DNA of 64,000 nt, from the NCBI GenBank assembly GCA_963565915.1, contig OY751494.1, positions 3,472,001-3,536,000 of the forward strand. Direction: 5' to 3'. Of the stretch, positions 1 to 12,214 are shown piece by piece; the first letter of the stretch is position 1; each line of letters starts with the position of its first letter. The notes under the pieces are model-generated. The model was given only the letters and a program-made list of their open reading frames with translations. It ran no database searches and was not told where the DNA came from. The position numbers were made by a program, and so were the translations under genes. The stretch comes from Entoloma clypeatum. Lineage: Eukaryota > Basidiomycota > Agaricomycetes > Agaricales > Entolomataceae.

Positions 1-198
1 GTTTGAGGTTGAATCGCGACTGGAGACGTATTGATTGGCTTCTGGGGAAACCATTGGCATGTAATGGATGGCCTAGATGGAGCAGATCTGCAGAGGATGA
101 AGTTGAAGTCAATTCCAGATCAGCCTCGTCCACGGTCTCGTCCATCTCCGCAAATTCACTCCAAGGGCTTATAATCTCCTCACTCTCCCATCCCGTCC
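1..198. other. upstream region of the Tpa1-like gene
   Basis: No gene recognised. The stretch leads into the ATG at 199. An open frame crosses it but resembles nothing I know, and I take the region as 5' flank or leader of the next gene. Confidence 0.4.
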
Positions 199-2285
199 AT
201 GTCCCCGTCCATGTCCCCCGTCCATGGCCGCTCCCTCTCCCCAGACACCGTCAGCAAAAGGCTCAAGATCTCCCATGGCGACAACACAGAAGTCGGCCAC
301 ACTGCCCATTTTTCCTCTGGTCTTTTCGATCACAATGTCACCTCAAAAATGCACGAAACATATGTGTCTAACGAACCATTCAAATACGCCATCGTTGAAA
401 AATTGTTCCAAGACGACTTGCTCAAAAACGTAAAGGACGAGTGTTTGAGCGAACTAAATTTTACCGAAAAAGAGACCGACATCTACAAAGTGAGCGCCGC
501 TCTCCTTCAGCTAATCTGAACCAACCTTGATGCATATACTTACATAGGTCAACCAAACGGGAGACCTCGCGTCGCTCAACTACCTTACTAATGCCCAAAT
601 TTCCCTCCTTCCCAACCTACTGAATCTCCGTGATGCCCTCTACTCTCGCCAATTCCGCAAATTCCTGCAGACCGTCACCGGCTGCGGGCCTCTCTCGGGA
701 AAAAAGCAGGACATGTCCGTCAATTCGTATACGAAGGGATGTCATCTCCTGAACCACGACGATGTCATCGGCACCCGACGCGTCTCTTACATCCTCTACA
801 TGCCGATACCTCATTACACACTGTGGCAGAAAGACTGGGGCGGCGCACTCGAGCTCTATCCGACAAAGCGGAACCCTGACGGTGCGACGGAACCCGGATC
901 AGTCCCCTTCAAGAGTATCCCCCCGACCTGGAATCAGTTTATTTTCTTCGAGGTCCAGCCCGGGAAAAGTTTCCACTCTGTCGAGGAGGTGGTTGTCGGC
1001 GGCGAAGGCGAGGATGGCAGGGAGCGTCTGAGTATAAGCGGGTGGTTCCATGCCGCTCAGGAGGGAGAAGAAGGCTATATGCCGGAGACCTCTCCAGTTG
1101 TCAAAAGCTCCCGGGAGCAGCTTGTTCGTACAAGGTTTTTTTTGCAAACCTCGCACCATCTGACTCTTGTTCCAGACATCTTCATCCACGATCTTCAACC
1201 CCTACCCTCCGCACGATTCCCTTCCATTGACGGATACCCCCCTTTCAGAAGACCACATCGGCTTCCTCTCTGAGTTCCTGAACCCCGTCTACCTACAACC
1301 ACGCACGATGGACGCCCTCTCGAGCCGCTTCGCCGAAGAGTCCTCCCTCGAGCTTCACTCTTTCCTGTCCAACAATCTCGCAGAGGCCCTGAAACCCCGG
1401 CTGCGCGCCACGGACTCTAATGACGGGCTGGACGAGACGCGTGCGGGGCATGTCCCTCCCCACTCTGCCGGCACTGGGGGCGCATGGACCATCAAAGGTC
1501 CTCCGCACAAATGGCGCTACTCCGTCCTCGCGCTTCCCCCAGAAGACGCCCCCGTCGTCGCCGTCATCCCTCGAGCTGCAGGTTCATTGGAGGAGATTAT
1601 GCGCAGTTTGCAGAACGAACTCTTTCCGAGCGCGGCGTTCCGCACATGGCTAGCAATCGTGACGCGCTTGCTGCCATTAAGTTACGCAGCGGAAGCGAGG
1701 CGGTTCCGGCCGGGGCTGGACTACACCCTCGCAACAAGCGATGAGGAAGATGTGAGGCTGGATGTAGTGCTTGGCCTGACGCCCGGCATCAAGGAGGACG
1801 ATGAAGATAGCCCCACTGGCCCTTTAAAGAGGTCGCGCAATTTGTCGAAAACTTTGCGTCCCGCGAGGGGTTGGCAAGCTGCCGAGTGGGGAGGTTGGGA
1901 GGTTCGTCACTTCTTCCCCATTTTTCTCTTTCTCAGGAATATTTGCCAGTGTTATATGGCTCCTCATAACGAGGAAGATGATCCAGCGATATATCGCTCA
2001 GGTGCACAGAAAAAATCTACCAATGGCGAGGCTTCGCCAAGCAACGGTATCAGCGCGCAAAGGGAGCAGCATCCGCCTTCCAGCGAGGAAGAAATGGAAG
2101 AAGATAGCACTCTGCTGACCGTTCAGCCCGGATTCAACAGGCTGCTCTTGGTCTTACGCGATGCACAAGTGATGAGATTTGTTAAATACGTCTCGGCTGC
2201 AGCTGAGGGGTCTCGATGGGATGTGTGTGGAGAATATGAGGTTGGGATGATCACAGAAGACGAGGAAGATCAAGATACCCGCTAA
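199..2285 (+). CDS. TPA1: Tpa1/Ofd1-type prolyl 3,4-dihydroxylase (2-oxoglutarate/Fe(II) oxygenase)
   Basis: Exons 199-489, 548-1123, 1176-1901 and 1950-2285 join in frame to 642 aa, about the size of yeast Tpa1. The N-terminal half is a 2OG-Fe(II) dioxygenase domain. The HxD iron motif is seen at about H167/D169 (NHDD), the distal His at about H240 (KSFHSV), and the 2OG-binding Arg at about R257 (ERLSISGWFH). The C-terminal half is the second, non-catalytic double-stranded beta-helix typical of the family (LSEFLNP and GCYMAPHNEED-like blocks). Family members hydroxylate a proline of ribosomal protein uS12 and affect translation termination; the S. pombe member Ofd1 also controls the sterol regulator Sre1. 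The start is the first ATG giving the conserved N-terminus. It converges with the Nop13-like gene across about 105 bp. Confidence 0.9.
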
Positions 2286-2390
2286 AAAGGTCCTTTTCGT
2301 TTTGTACACTACTTGGAGCGACATTGGAACACGCCTGGATGATGATATTATGGTTCCAAACGAACACAGAAATAAAAAAAAGTGCAACCT

Positions 2391-3908
2391 CTAAAATGTG
2401 ATCTTCTGACCTTTGCTAGGCAGAATAGCAGCAGATTCGCGTTTCGCCAGAGCAAGGGCAGCTCCTGGCTTCGGCCGCGTCCTGGGGCCTTTGTCTCTCT
2501 TATCATTGCCACGCGACAACGTTGTCCGTGCAATGCCTCTGTGCCGACCCCCTTCTTCCCCATCCAACCCAGCAAAATCTGCACGTGCATGTATTTCCTG
2601 TTTATGCTTCTCACTTGACCAAGATTGATCATGGTCTTGTGAACGCTCTGTCTTGGGTTTACGTAGTTGATGATTTTGCTTTTTCGCTGGCGGTACATCT
2701 CCCTCCTGCCGTTTCTCCTTGGGTGCGCCACGGCGTACAGCATCAGGACCTGCATATTCCACAATCAGCTTTCGCCCATTCAACTGGTGGTTTTTAGGAT
2801 TGACAAGAGCCGCAGTTGCGTGCTCGATCGAGGTAAAATCGATGAATGCGAATCTGGATGAGTTTTAGAAAAAGATGAGAGCCAGGCAAGAAAATAAGGA
2901 TGTCATTCACCCTTTACAAGCACCAGTGTCTTCAAATGTACCCATTCGAATTTTTCGTATCCAGACATCATTCTGCTCATTCTTCTTCACCTCATTCTCC
3001 GCGGGGAGCCGCTCTTTGGCAATCTTTCTTACAGCACGATGTGCCTCAAACAATTGCCGGATGCTTTGCTCAGTAGTTTCGAATCCAAGGTTTCCTAGAA
3101 AGAGCGTAGGCGCAGGAGGCTGCTTCTGTGCCCTTAGGATTTTCTGTGCCGTCTTGGAATGGGTTGTAGAATTGGTGGTACCATCTGCCGAGGGTTCCGC
3201 ACCAGCCACCGCGGGTCTCCCAGTAAAATCGTCTCCTACAGGCAAAGAAAAAACGCGAGAAGTTCATCAATGGATTTATTCCAGAGAACCTAGAATACGC
3301 ACCGTCTTTTATAAGCAACTTACGGCCAATGAGCGGCTGCTCTGATAATGCAATAGCAGCCGCCTTGGCCTCTGGTGTTGCAAAATCGACATAGGCAAAC
3401 CTGTGGAAGTCGTTATAGATAAGTTCAGTAAGATCTAACAACAACATCGAATTTGTAGCGCGCACCCACGGTTCTCTGGTTTCATTCCCGGATTTGATGG
3501 CGTTTTTGTCGGTAGGTATATCCGGGTAATTTCTCCAGCGCTTTCAAAAAACGTTCGGAGATTTTCCTGCGTCGTCTTGAAGGATAAGTTTCCGACCCAG
3601 ACCGAATTTTGTCGTTTGTTAGCTGGAGCAGGAACCGATGTACCATCCTTCAGCTTTCGTTTCTTTGTAGCAGATTCTTTTTGCGACGCTTGCTTTACAG
3701 CTCTTTTCTGCCTCCGTCGTTCGGCATGTGAGAGAACTGGTTGATCGCCAGTGGGTTCAGCTTCCGAGTCATCCGAATCGCTACTATCTTGGGCAGTCTC
3801 CAGGTCTTTTCGCTTCCTCTTTTTCAGGGCTGGAGACGGGGTAGGGCTGTTGGACGATGACGAACTCATTCTAGGTATGTATGAGGATGGGGGGGTCACG
3901 TGTGCCAT
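2391..3908 (-). CDS. NOP13: Nop13-like nucleolar RNA-binding protein with two RRMs
   Basis: Exons 3908-3466, 3400-3303, 3235-2911 and 2853-2391 give 442 aa. A basic and acidic, Ser-rich leader with KRKR-type stretches is followed by RRM1 (SVWVGNLSFKTT as RNP2, GFAYVDFA as RNP1) and RRM2 (TLFLGNLGFETT, then GFAFIDFT). The tail is Lys/Arg-rich and ends LPSKGQKITF. Each RRM is interrupted by an intron just before its RNP1 strand. The domain order matches fungal Nop13, a pre-60S-associated nucleolar protein; that assignment is from memory of the family. A second in-frame ATG at 3869 (MSSSSSNSP) would remove 13 residues and is equally plausible as the start. Confidence 0.85.
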
Positions 3909-4088
3909 TGATGAATGGGTCTCCTAATAATTTATTAGGTATCGATCTTAATATTGCATACTTACAGAATTTTACATATCAACAAATGCAACAAACGTAG
4001 CTATAGATGACAGACAATAAAGCAAAGAACAAATAAGAAGGTATATCATACTAGCCGCGTCGAACATATCCAAGCAAACGATTGACCA

Positions 4089-6439
4089 TCAACGAGAAGA
4101 GGACACCCTCCGCTGCCCTGGCTTCCCTAATACAGACTCTGGACCCCGTCTGGCCATACTCCAAACGAAGATGAAAACGACCATCGCAAACTGCAGCCAT
4201 AACCACACCTGCAGCATCGTGTCACCAAGGCCGTGACGCCGTTTTTCAAGTGCAAGCCGATCTTTATGTTCCTCAGTATCCTGCTTACCATTATCGGCGG
4301 CAGGACTGCCTTCTTCGCCCGTGACATTCAGTACAGCGCCGTCAAAAACACTCGTCAGGTGTAAAGACAGCGGAGTAAGCGGTCGGGGGATCTCTTCTGC
4401 AGTATCATCCCCTTGCTCCGCGGGAGCGTCGATCCCGATCTTGGTGGAACCTCTCGGGGACCCTTCAAAACGGCCATTGACCCATCGGCTCGTACGTGAG
4501 CGAACGGTGTCGGACATACGGTGAAGGCGCAAAGACTGCCTGCCCGCAAACCCTGCGTCGTTGCCTCGTACACCTGATTTCTCAGGAGTAGGGGGCTCGA
4601 CCGAAAGCCGTAAGGAGGGATTCCCGATGGAATCCGGCGTAGGGAGGGTGTCGCGTTCTCGACTCCTTGAGCGCTCACGAGACCACCGGGACAGAGATGG
4701 AGATGGCGGAGCTGATATTTGACTGAGCTGATACAAGCTACCCGCACGGAGATGATGGTTACTGGAGTTTAGACCCCAATCAGTGAGGTCATTTCCGAGT
4801 TCGGCTTCAAGGGTACGACCACGATTACTCAGGTTCGACGGTTGAGATCGGGATGGAGTGATGCTTTGAGCTGAAAACGCCGGAGAAGCCAAGCTCGTAC
4901 TTCCGATAGATTGTGACGACCGATGTCCTCCAGTACGGCGGGATCCCGGAAGATCTGAAGCGAACAACTGCGCGGGAGTGGGGCTTTCTTGGCGATCATC
5001 TTCAGCTGCATCAAAAAGTCCAAACACAGACTTGCGCGCGCGTGAAACGGTCGAAGTGTTAAGAGACTGGAGCCTGTCTTTCCTGGGAGAGTTAGAGACC
5101 TGCGCCACTAGATTTCGCTTGAGACTCCGGAATCGGATGGTGTCGTCGTTTGAGATGGGCTCCTCTTCTCTAGGTTCTGATTCCGTATCGGATGTGACTT
5201 CAATTATATCTTCGTCCGCAAAACATTCATAGATCTTGGTGATCTGTTCCGTTTCCCGTTGCATAGCATTGAGTTGGTTCGTCGTCTCCGTTTGTTGCTC
5301 GATAATTCGGGTATTCGTCTGCTCCAATTCCTGTATCTTTTCCAGAAGTTGGGCAATAAGGGAGCATTCCGGGTGGGAAGCGAGAGGACCAGATGAAGAT
5401 TTGGTATGGCTGAAGGGAGTGGTGGATGGGCGGCGTGGGGGAAGATGAGAAAGCGTCGAGGATGAGACTCCAAAGCTGGAACCCTCGGGAGCGAAATTCT
5501 TGACTTGAAAATCGGTTTCCGCATGTACCATGCTTCCTTGACTGATGTTTCTCATGGCTCTGAATTTCGCCTCTCTCTCCTCTTTCTTCCTCCAGACTTC
5601 TTGCACCACTTTTTCGGTATCCCACGCAAGTCCAGCCTTTGTCTTCTCCTCCAGTTCCTCACTCTTGGCTTGCGTCTTCTCCAGCTCCTCTCGCAGACTG
5701 AGAATCTCTTTCTCTAAGCGCTTCAGCTCGCGACGACCGGTGTGGTCAGCTTGTGCAGCTTCGGTTTCCATTCTCTCAAGCTTCTCGAGGAGTTCCGCAT
5801 TCTGATCTGCTAGATGAGATATCTCCGATGTAGAGAAGGAAATTTTCCGAGCTTGATTTTTATATGTTAGCGGGGATAATTCATATTCGGAGACGGGCCG
5901 GCTGAGGCTAATGCTGTAGCGTGAAGATGTGCGTGAGGGAGGTTCTGGAGATGGAGATGACGACGGCGAGGGCGGCAAGCGTTTTAGCAGCGCTTGGTGC
6001 TTGCTTTTCAGAACTACATTATTCTCATATAGCGTCTTGCACACTGCAGAGGCCATCCCAAGGTCTATGAAAGGTGTCAGCTTTACACAGACCCGACATC
6101 TACGGGAAACAAACCGTTCTCTCGTTCCCTAATGACTTCCTCAGCTTTGAGGAGGAGTCCCGAGAGCTCCTCGCGCGATTTCTCGTCCATCCACTCTCGG
6201 TCTTCCTCGGTAGTAGGGGATAGCTGGTCCTTCATTCTGTGGTCCCAGCCTACTCTTTGGAAAGTAGCCAACAACGGTGACCCAAGCAAAGATTCCAGGG
6301 GGGGTTTATTCCTTGGAGAGAGATCGAAAGCTACGGCATAAGCTGGTGGTGGGGTGGAGGCTGTTTTGAGAGAGGTTGATCGTCGGACCTTTGCTGGTGG
6401 ACGAGGGCGGGGAGTCTCTGTGACGTTCGCGGCGAGCAT
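4089..6439 (-). CDS. unrecognised coiled-coil protein with a C-terminal membrane anchor
   Basis: Exons 6439-6115 and 6064-4089, joined across a 50-nt intron, give 766 aa. A Pro-rich N-terminus is followed by an acidic helical stretch running into ENDLGMASAVCKTLYENN, then Ser-rich linker, a heptad-rich coiled coil (about residues 170-260), and a second shorter coiled coil (QELEQTNTRIIEQQ, about 350-395). A long Ser/Arg-rich disordered part follows. The C-terminus carries one hydrophobic helix (VWLWLQFAMVVFIFVW) and a short basic tail, so the protein is probably tail-anchored with its coiled coils in the cytosol. I do not recognise the family. The first helical block recalls the adaptor coiled coils of HAP1/BICD proteins, but I see no exact motif, so no function is assigned. 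Confidence 0.75.
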
Positions 6440-6580
6440 GAATGAGAGGTTGGAATGATAGGGGAAAGTAATGAGAGCGATGAGTAGACAAAGTCAGCCA
6501 CCCCCGTGCGAAGGCAACGATCAGGGCCAGGCATATGATTCCATCAATACTACATATTATACAAGGGAAGAGGAACAAAA

Positions 6581-9500
6581 CTACTTTTGGCTTTTAGATG
6601 GAGGTCTGCCGAACCCGTTTCCTCCCCCAAAAGAAGGTCCTGACGATGAAGGTACACTCCCAAAAACAGATTGTCCAGTGGGAACGGTAGAAGTCTTGAA
6701 TACGAATGCGGTGGGATTAGGGGCTGAAGCAGGTGACGTCGTTGGAGGTGTCGTATCTGCCATGTTGGAGGTAGGAGCGGGAGGTATTGCAAATGAAACA
6801 GGGAAAGTTTTCGCTGCTTCTGCAGTCGATCCGAATGCGTTAGAACTCCCACCATTTCCGAATACGTTTCTCGACCCAAAGGGAGAGGGGTTCGTCTGCA
6901 CCCCGAACACAGGCTTTTGTACACCGTTACTCGTAGGCGTAAATCCAGACACTGAAGGGGTGAGAGCAGCAGATGCTGATGATGTCATTCCACCGAAAGC
7001 TGACTTGGTGGGGTCAGCGTTCGTGGCACCCAGAGTTGCTGTCGTCGATGAAGGCGGTGCGAAACTAAATATCGGTTTTGCTGTCGCTGTTGCTGGTCCT
7101 GTAGCATTCATTGAAGCTGGAGCTGCCCCGAACCCAGAGAACGCAGATTTAGGGGCGGCGTCAGACACTGGTATTGAGGGCTTGTTAGCGGTTTGAGCAT
7201 TGTCAGCGATAGATGGCCCAAAGCTGAATTTCGGTGCAGTTGTTCCCAAGCTGGGAACGCTTGCAGCGACATTTGCGCTCTCCGATGGCGGTTTGAAGCT
7301 GAAGGGGGAAGCAGTGGAAGCAGGCTTGGCATCAGCGCCGCTGGTCACGCTCAGGAATGGGGAGGGTGCAGTCGCAGCAGCAGGTTTTCCAAAATTGAAA
7401 CTCGAACTGTTGGCAGGACCCGTTGGTGCTGTTGTTGCGGCAGGACCAGTTTGAGCCTGAGGCGCGCTAAATGCCGCTGATAGTTTTGCGGTTTCTCCTG
7501 TGGGCTTACCGAAAGAGAACGTAGTCGCAGGAACAGGCTGGGATGCATTTGTCTGCGGCCCCAGCCTTGAGGACATAGACGGTCCTAGGGTAGGTTGTCC
7601 ATCCTTCTTTACTTCGGGCTTCGAAGGTTGGACAGGCTGGGACGAGGGAGGGGTAAAGGAGAATGTAGGACCGGTGGGGGGTCTCGAGCTCGAAGCGGGA
7701 GTACTTGAAGCGCTAAATCCAGTAAAGGTGTTGAGTTTGGCTTCAGGTTTACTTGCACCGAAAAGGCTTTCCCCAGGCTTTGATGCACCACCGGAAAGGA
7801 ATGTGGGGGGCGCTGGTGGGGTTGGGAAGAGTGATGGGTTTAACCCCGGGCTGAGGGCCTTTTCACCTGAAGGCTGACCACCCAACGAAGGGAAAAGTGG
7901 GTTAGCCGCGGGTGCCTTGGATGGCTCCGAGGCAGTAGATGGGCCGGCAAAGAGGAATGTGGACGGTTTGGTCTCCGTCTGGGCATGATTGTCCTCCGGA
8001 GGCTTCGTTAACGTTATGGTGGGGACAACCTTGGGAGCTCCGGCAACCTCCTTCTCCTTCTTCTCCTTCTCTTTTTTCTCCTTTTCAAATTTCTCTTGCT
8101 CCTCTCTCAGCTTTTGAGCCTTCTCTTCATCCTTCTTACGCCTAGCCTCCCTCATCCGCATCATAGCCTTCGCTTCCAAATCTTGTTTTTCCCATTTAGA
8201 AAGATTTTTACCGCCTGGGCTCCCAGGAGTGCTCACAGGGGATGCCGGACTACCAGGAAGAATGCTGGCACCGGTCCAAGCCGAAGAAACACGGGCCATT
8301 GAGGCGATGCGCTTACCCGGGGTCTGATTTGTTTGGAACGGGTTGATGCGAAGGCCGACATTGGTCGAAATGGATCGGCGCTGGATATCTCGGCCTGGCT
8401 TATATTGGGGAGTACTAGGAGGCGTCGTCCGCATAGGAGTTGATGTACCTGTAGCCGGGGCTATTGTGGATTGCCACAACAGATCCTTACCCGTAGTGGT
8501 TTGAGGACCTGGTGAACCCTGTCGACATGATGGTAAGCTTACTACTATCATAACACCTCGGTGGAATCCATACTTGGGTATCAGCCGTAGGCGTTTCAGG
8601 CTCGATGAGGAGTTTATTGGAATCTTGCCACGCCAGACGCATTTGTTCCTTTGCCTCTCGGTAATCTTCTTCAGTCAACCAAACTTCAACACAGACTTCA
8701 AGATTAGCTTGTCGATCGGGATGCTGTGAATCCCGCGGCTTTTCTTCCTATATCAGAATCCTGGACGAGGACATCGAGTGAAACAAACGCACCATCGGGA
8801 ATTTTTGCCTCTCCTTCTTCACCAATGCTTGGCGCAGCCGTTGGCCATTCGGGCCTATCTTGTGCTTGATTCCGTTGGTTTCCCATTCCTCGCCTATGTG
8901 TCTTACCTTCACTTTGCCAGAAGGCAGATCGTCCATGGAAATATCTTCCTCAATGACCGCCGGAGTTTGCGTCGATCGCTTTCCCCTCTTCTTGCGAGAG
9001 ACTTTGAGCGAGGCCTGATCACTTTCAGCACCACTGTCGTCTTCTGCCACGTCCCGATCACGTTTTGTGCCACGAGATGAGGTACCAACGTCCGACTTTC
9101 GTTTGAGATAGGTTCTTCGTTTACGGTGTCGATGAGCCTTGAAATTATCAGCTTCAGCCTCTTCGGCGCTATCATCGTCATCTCCACCGAAAGTTGAGCC
9201 TGCCTCAGCACGATCCCTCTTCTTTCCGCGTGTGGAGGGTCTCAGCTCCGGTACTTCATCTTCTTCCTCATCAATATCCATATCGACGCCACCTTGTTGA
9301 GGGGTCTCCTCAAGTGAAACTTTGCGAAGCCTTTTTTCCCTGTTCTTGTTGATTTGGTAGGGGTCGTCATCGTTATCGTCGTCGTCGACAAGGACACGTT
9401 TAGAACCGCGGTGCGATTGTGGTTTCACGGCAACCTCTTCTTCATCAACAAATTCTTGATTTTCCCTCCTGGTCCTCTTCCGCTGATCGGACTGGTCAGA

Positions 9501-10299
9501 TTCATGTCCATCAAGACCGCGCTTTTCTATGCGATCGTTGGCCAATAGTTTACGGTTTCCCCGGCGCGATGGACCAGCTTTTGAGGTATCGACCTCATAC
9601 TGAGATTCAGCGGCATATACAAAGGGCTTCGGATTGCGACGATCCTCTAAGTTGGCGCTACGCGGACTGGGAATAAACCAAGTCAAAACAAAGGACAGCA
9701 ATTTAACAGCTGTCCACGTACTTTGCTGGAGAGGACGACGGAGAGAACGTGTCATCCGTTGAGAAATCAAATCGCCCTGGGACAGCCATTGGCCGCGTGG
9801 GATGAACGTTTTGCAAAGTCCCTGTGATCAAACCAGCAAATTGAGTGGAGAGTAGAAAGATGCCTGAGACGATCGGACCTGGGCGATGTCTGATGTTCTC
9901 GTTCGGCGGTGCAACGCGCCGATCTTCCATGAGGACCTGGTGGACCTTGGCCCTCCTCGAGGCAACTTCCTCTTCTTGACGGGCACGTACAACGGCAGCG
10001 TAGGCCACATTGAAGGGTCGATGATCGTTGTCGGGTATACCGTGTCTTCTTCGCATGGCACTTAAATGTTGTTGAGTTGGGCTGTCAGAGTTAAAAATGA
10101 GGTAGATTGAGACGAACAGCTTGTAAGACTTTTCTCGCCATAAAAGAAAGCGTTCCCAAATTTGTGCGCCGACGAGGTAGAGAAAGAAAATCGCTGGGAC
10201 GGTTAAAACGATAGAGAGACCCGAAAACCATCCAGACCGGTTGCCGCGCACATTGTGGAGGGTAGGGCCACCGAGAATGTCCGAGGTGTCGTCGTCCAT
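6581..10299 (-). CDS. FG-repeat nucleoporin with an N-terminal transmembrane segment
   Basis: Exons 10299-9879, 9821-9722, 9666-8793, 8747-8574 and 8518-6581 join in frame to 1168 aa. One hydrophobic helix (GLSIVLTVPAIFFLYLVGAQ, about residues 27-46) lies near the N-terminus. It is followed by a long charged region with Asp/Glu and Lys/Arg blocks, a conserved-looking block ending KIGPNGQRLRQALVKKERQ, a Lys/Glu helix, and then about 500 residues of Pro/Ser/Thr-rich sequence with scattered FSFG, FxFG and FG motifs. Such repeats bind nuclear transport receptors in the pore. The layout recalls Nup1/Nup60/Nup124 basket proteins, or vertebrate Pom121, which also pairs an N-terminal membrane helix with C-terminal FG repeats. 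Which family it belongs to is not settled. A possible 36-nt in-frame intron near 10090 was left as exon. Confidence 0.8.
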
Positions 10300-11094
10300 T
10301 GCGTTCGTAGGGAGGGACGCCAGCGGGGCGGGGGGCTATGATGGAGATGATGGGTGGAGACGACAGGCTTTGACCGGCACCGATGCTGGATTGTTTGGCC
10401 ATTCGGAGTTTGAAATAAACATTCTTGTACAAATATCCCAAACCTGGCAATTTTCTGCAATTTTCTTTGCGTTCATGGCGTCCGTAAATCGATGATTCCA
10501 TGTTTCCAGCTCTGCGTTTCCGTTTTATCTCTCCTATGTACATGTTCCAACCCACTCGCGAATGCCTAGGGACACGGCCGACAGTGCCTTCGTCGCCTCA
10601 ACTTGTGATGTGGAAGAGAAAGATCTACTTAGTCCACGCTTGACTGTCCAGCTGTTACCAGTGTCTTCGATGGCCATTCGAGTACTAAACCGAGTAGACA
10701 CGTCTGTAGTTCTAGAAATTTCCAATGTTACACCGTATACACACAGTGGGAACATGACACCGCATCATCCATGATCCAATTCACACCATCGGAAGGATGA
10801 GTTCATCTTGATGACTACACATACTATGATAGAACAGTGACCACGGCGATCGAATGAGCACTCGGTATTTGAATCTCTGCACCCATCAACACCCCTGCTC
10901 TGCGGACCACTCTAAGCATCATCAGAGTCGAGTACATATATCAGGGAGGAGCAGGCGGGACCCGGGCGGCACGGCATACCTTACGATACGTGGGAAAGAA
11001 AGGGTCCCGTTGTTTATATGCAAAGCTGAGAAACTCACATCTATCCAGATCCCCACGTCGTCGTCGTCGTCTACACCTTCCCATCTCTTTCGCA
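10300..11094. promoter_or_regulatory. divergent intergenic region between the FG nucleoporin and cytochrome b5
   Basis: About 795 bp with no supportable gene; short open frames on both strands show no family resemblance or splice continuity. It must hold both promoters. A TTTATATGC-like AT patch near 11012 lies about 80 bp upstream of the cytochrome b5 ATG, and a CGTCGTCGTCGTCG run sits just before it. Confidence 0.5.
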
Positions 11095-11763
11095 ATGTCA
11101 AAGACCATCACCCTGGAGGAGCTCAAAGCTCACGGCACAAAGCAGAGCTTCTACATCCTCATCCACGGAAAGGGTACGCATTCAGCCAATCTCACCCCTC
11201 GTACTTGTCCACTCAGTCCCAAATTTTTAGTATACGACGCCACGAAATTCATTGACGAAGTTGGTTGAATTATTATGTTTGTCCCTTGATAGTATCTCAT
11301 AGAGTTCTCTTTGCGATAGCACCCAGGAGGCGACGAAGTTCTCCTGCATGAAGCTGGTACGTGGCATATGTAACACTGACTTTGTCATGAACCGCTCACC
11401 CACCGCATTTGTTTCCAGGCCAGGATGCGACTGACGCATTCGAGGATGTTGGCCACTCAGACGAAGCCCGTGCTTTGCTTCCAGGGATGCTTGTTGGCGA
11501 GATAGAGAACAACGTACGTGTTTGCTCCTTCGTTGAAGCCATAGTAGTCATCCTAAACATATGGCAGGGGGACAAGAGCAGTGCTTCCGGACCTTCATCA
11601 AGCGGCAAGGCTTCGTCTGCAGTTGAGACGGGTTCAAAGTATGTTGAACCCATTTCTCGTCTGCGGTTCTCCTCTTGACGTTGATATGAACAGTGCGATG
11701 TACTTCGTTCCCCTTGCTGTCTTCGGTGCCTACTTCGCCTGGAGGTTCTACGGCAGCGCATAG
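11095..11763 (+). CDS. CYB5: cytochrome b5, tail-anchored
   Basis: Six exons (11095-11173, 11231-11259, 11320-11356, 11419-11513, 11568-11638, 11694-11763) give 126 aa. The heme-binding fold is clear: HPGGDEVLLHEAG carries the first axial His, and VGHSDEARALL the second. A Gly/Ser-rich linker precedes a C-terminal hydrophobic anchor (MYFVPLAVFGAYFAWRFYG) that should place it in the endoplasmic reticulum or outer mitochondrial membrane. The protein passes electrons to desaturases, sterol enzymes and some P450s. Five introns in 381 coding bases is a dense pattern typical of basidiomycetes. The donor of intron 2 (GTTGGT) is weak, but the join gives the exact family sequence. Confidence 0.93.
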
Positions 11764-12214
11764 AGACACCCCGCCATCAGATTCATACATTTTTCCTCCT
11801 GTATTACGCTTCTAAATTACTCATACCTTCTCTGTACATCCCGCATCCATTTAGATTCTACTTATAGTTATGTATGTGTTATCTAGTCACTACGTTTTGG
11901 TGGTGTTACCGACGCATGCAGCTCTCGGAAATAGAGTCATTTGTTTGTTGTCCAATGAACTGCAGAGTATTCCGTTTGTCAAAAACATGAACGAACGCCA
12001 AATGTATTCTAAGATGACTAGGAAAAAGACATTCAACATGGCATGCCCAAACCATAATTTCTGCACACTTGAGCAAGATGAGTTGTCATGTCATCCAGCA
12101 CAAGTCTGGAGAAACCATGCAGGAGCTCCAGAAATGATGAAAGAATTATAATAATCTAATTTCGCCCACGTCACATCGAAAATCTGCGCATCAAACCATT
12201 GGAAGTGAGCAGAC
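11764..12214. other. convergent gap between cytochrome b5 and RNase III
   Basis: About 450 bp between two gene ends. It is AT-rich, with no coding or RNA feature I can support; it should hold the two 3' untranslated regions. Confidence 0.5.

Noticed and set aside
6471..7196. Long open frame on the plus strand opposite the FG nucleoporin
   Set aside because: It mirrors the Ala/Pro/Ser/Thr codon pattern of the repeat region on the other strand (Gly/Val/Ala-rich, no domain), so it is a shadow of the real gene.
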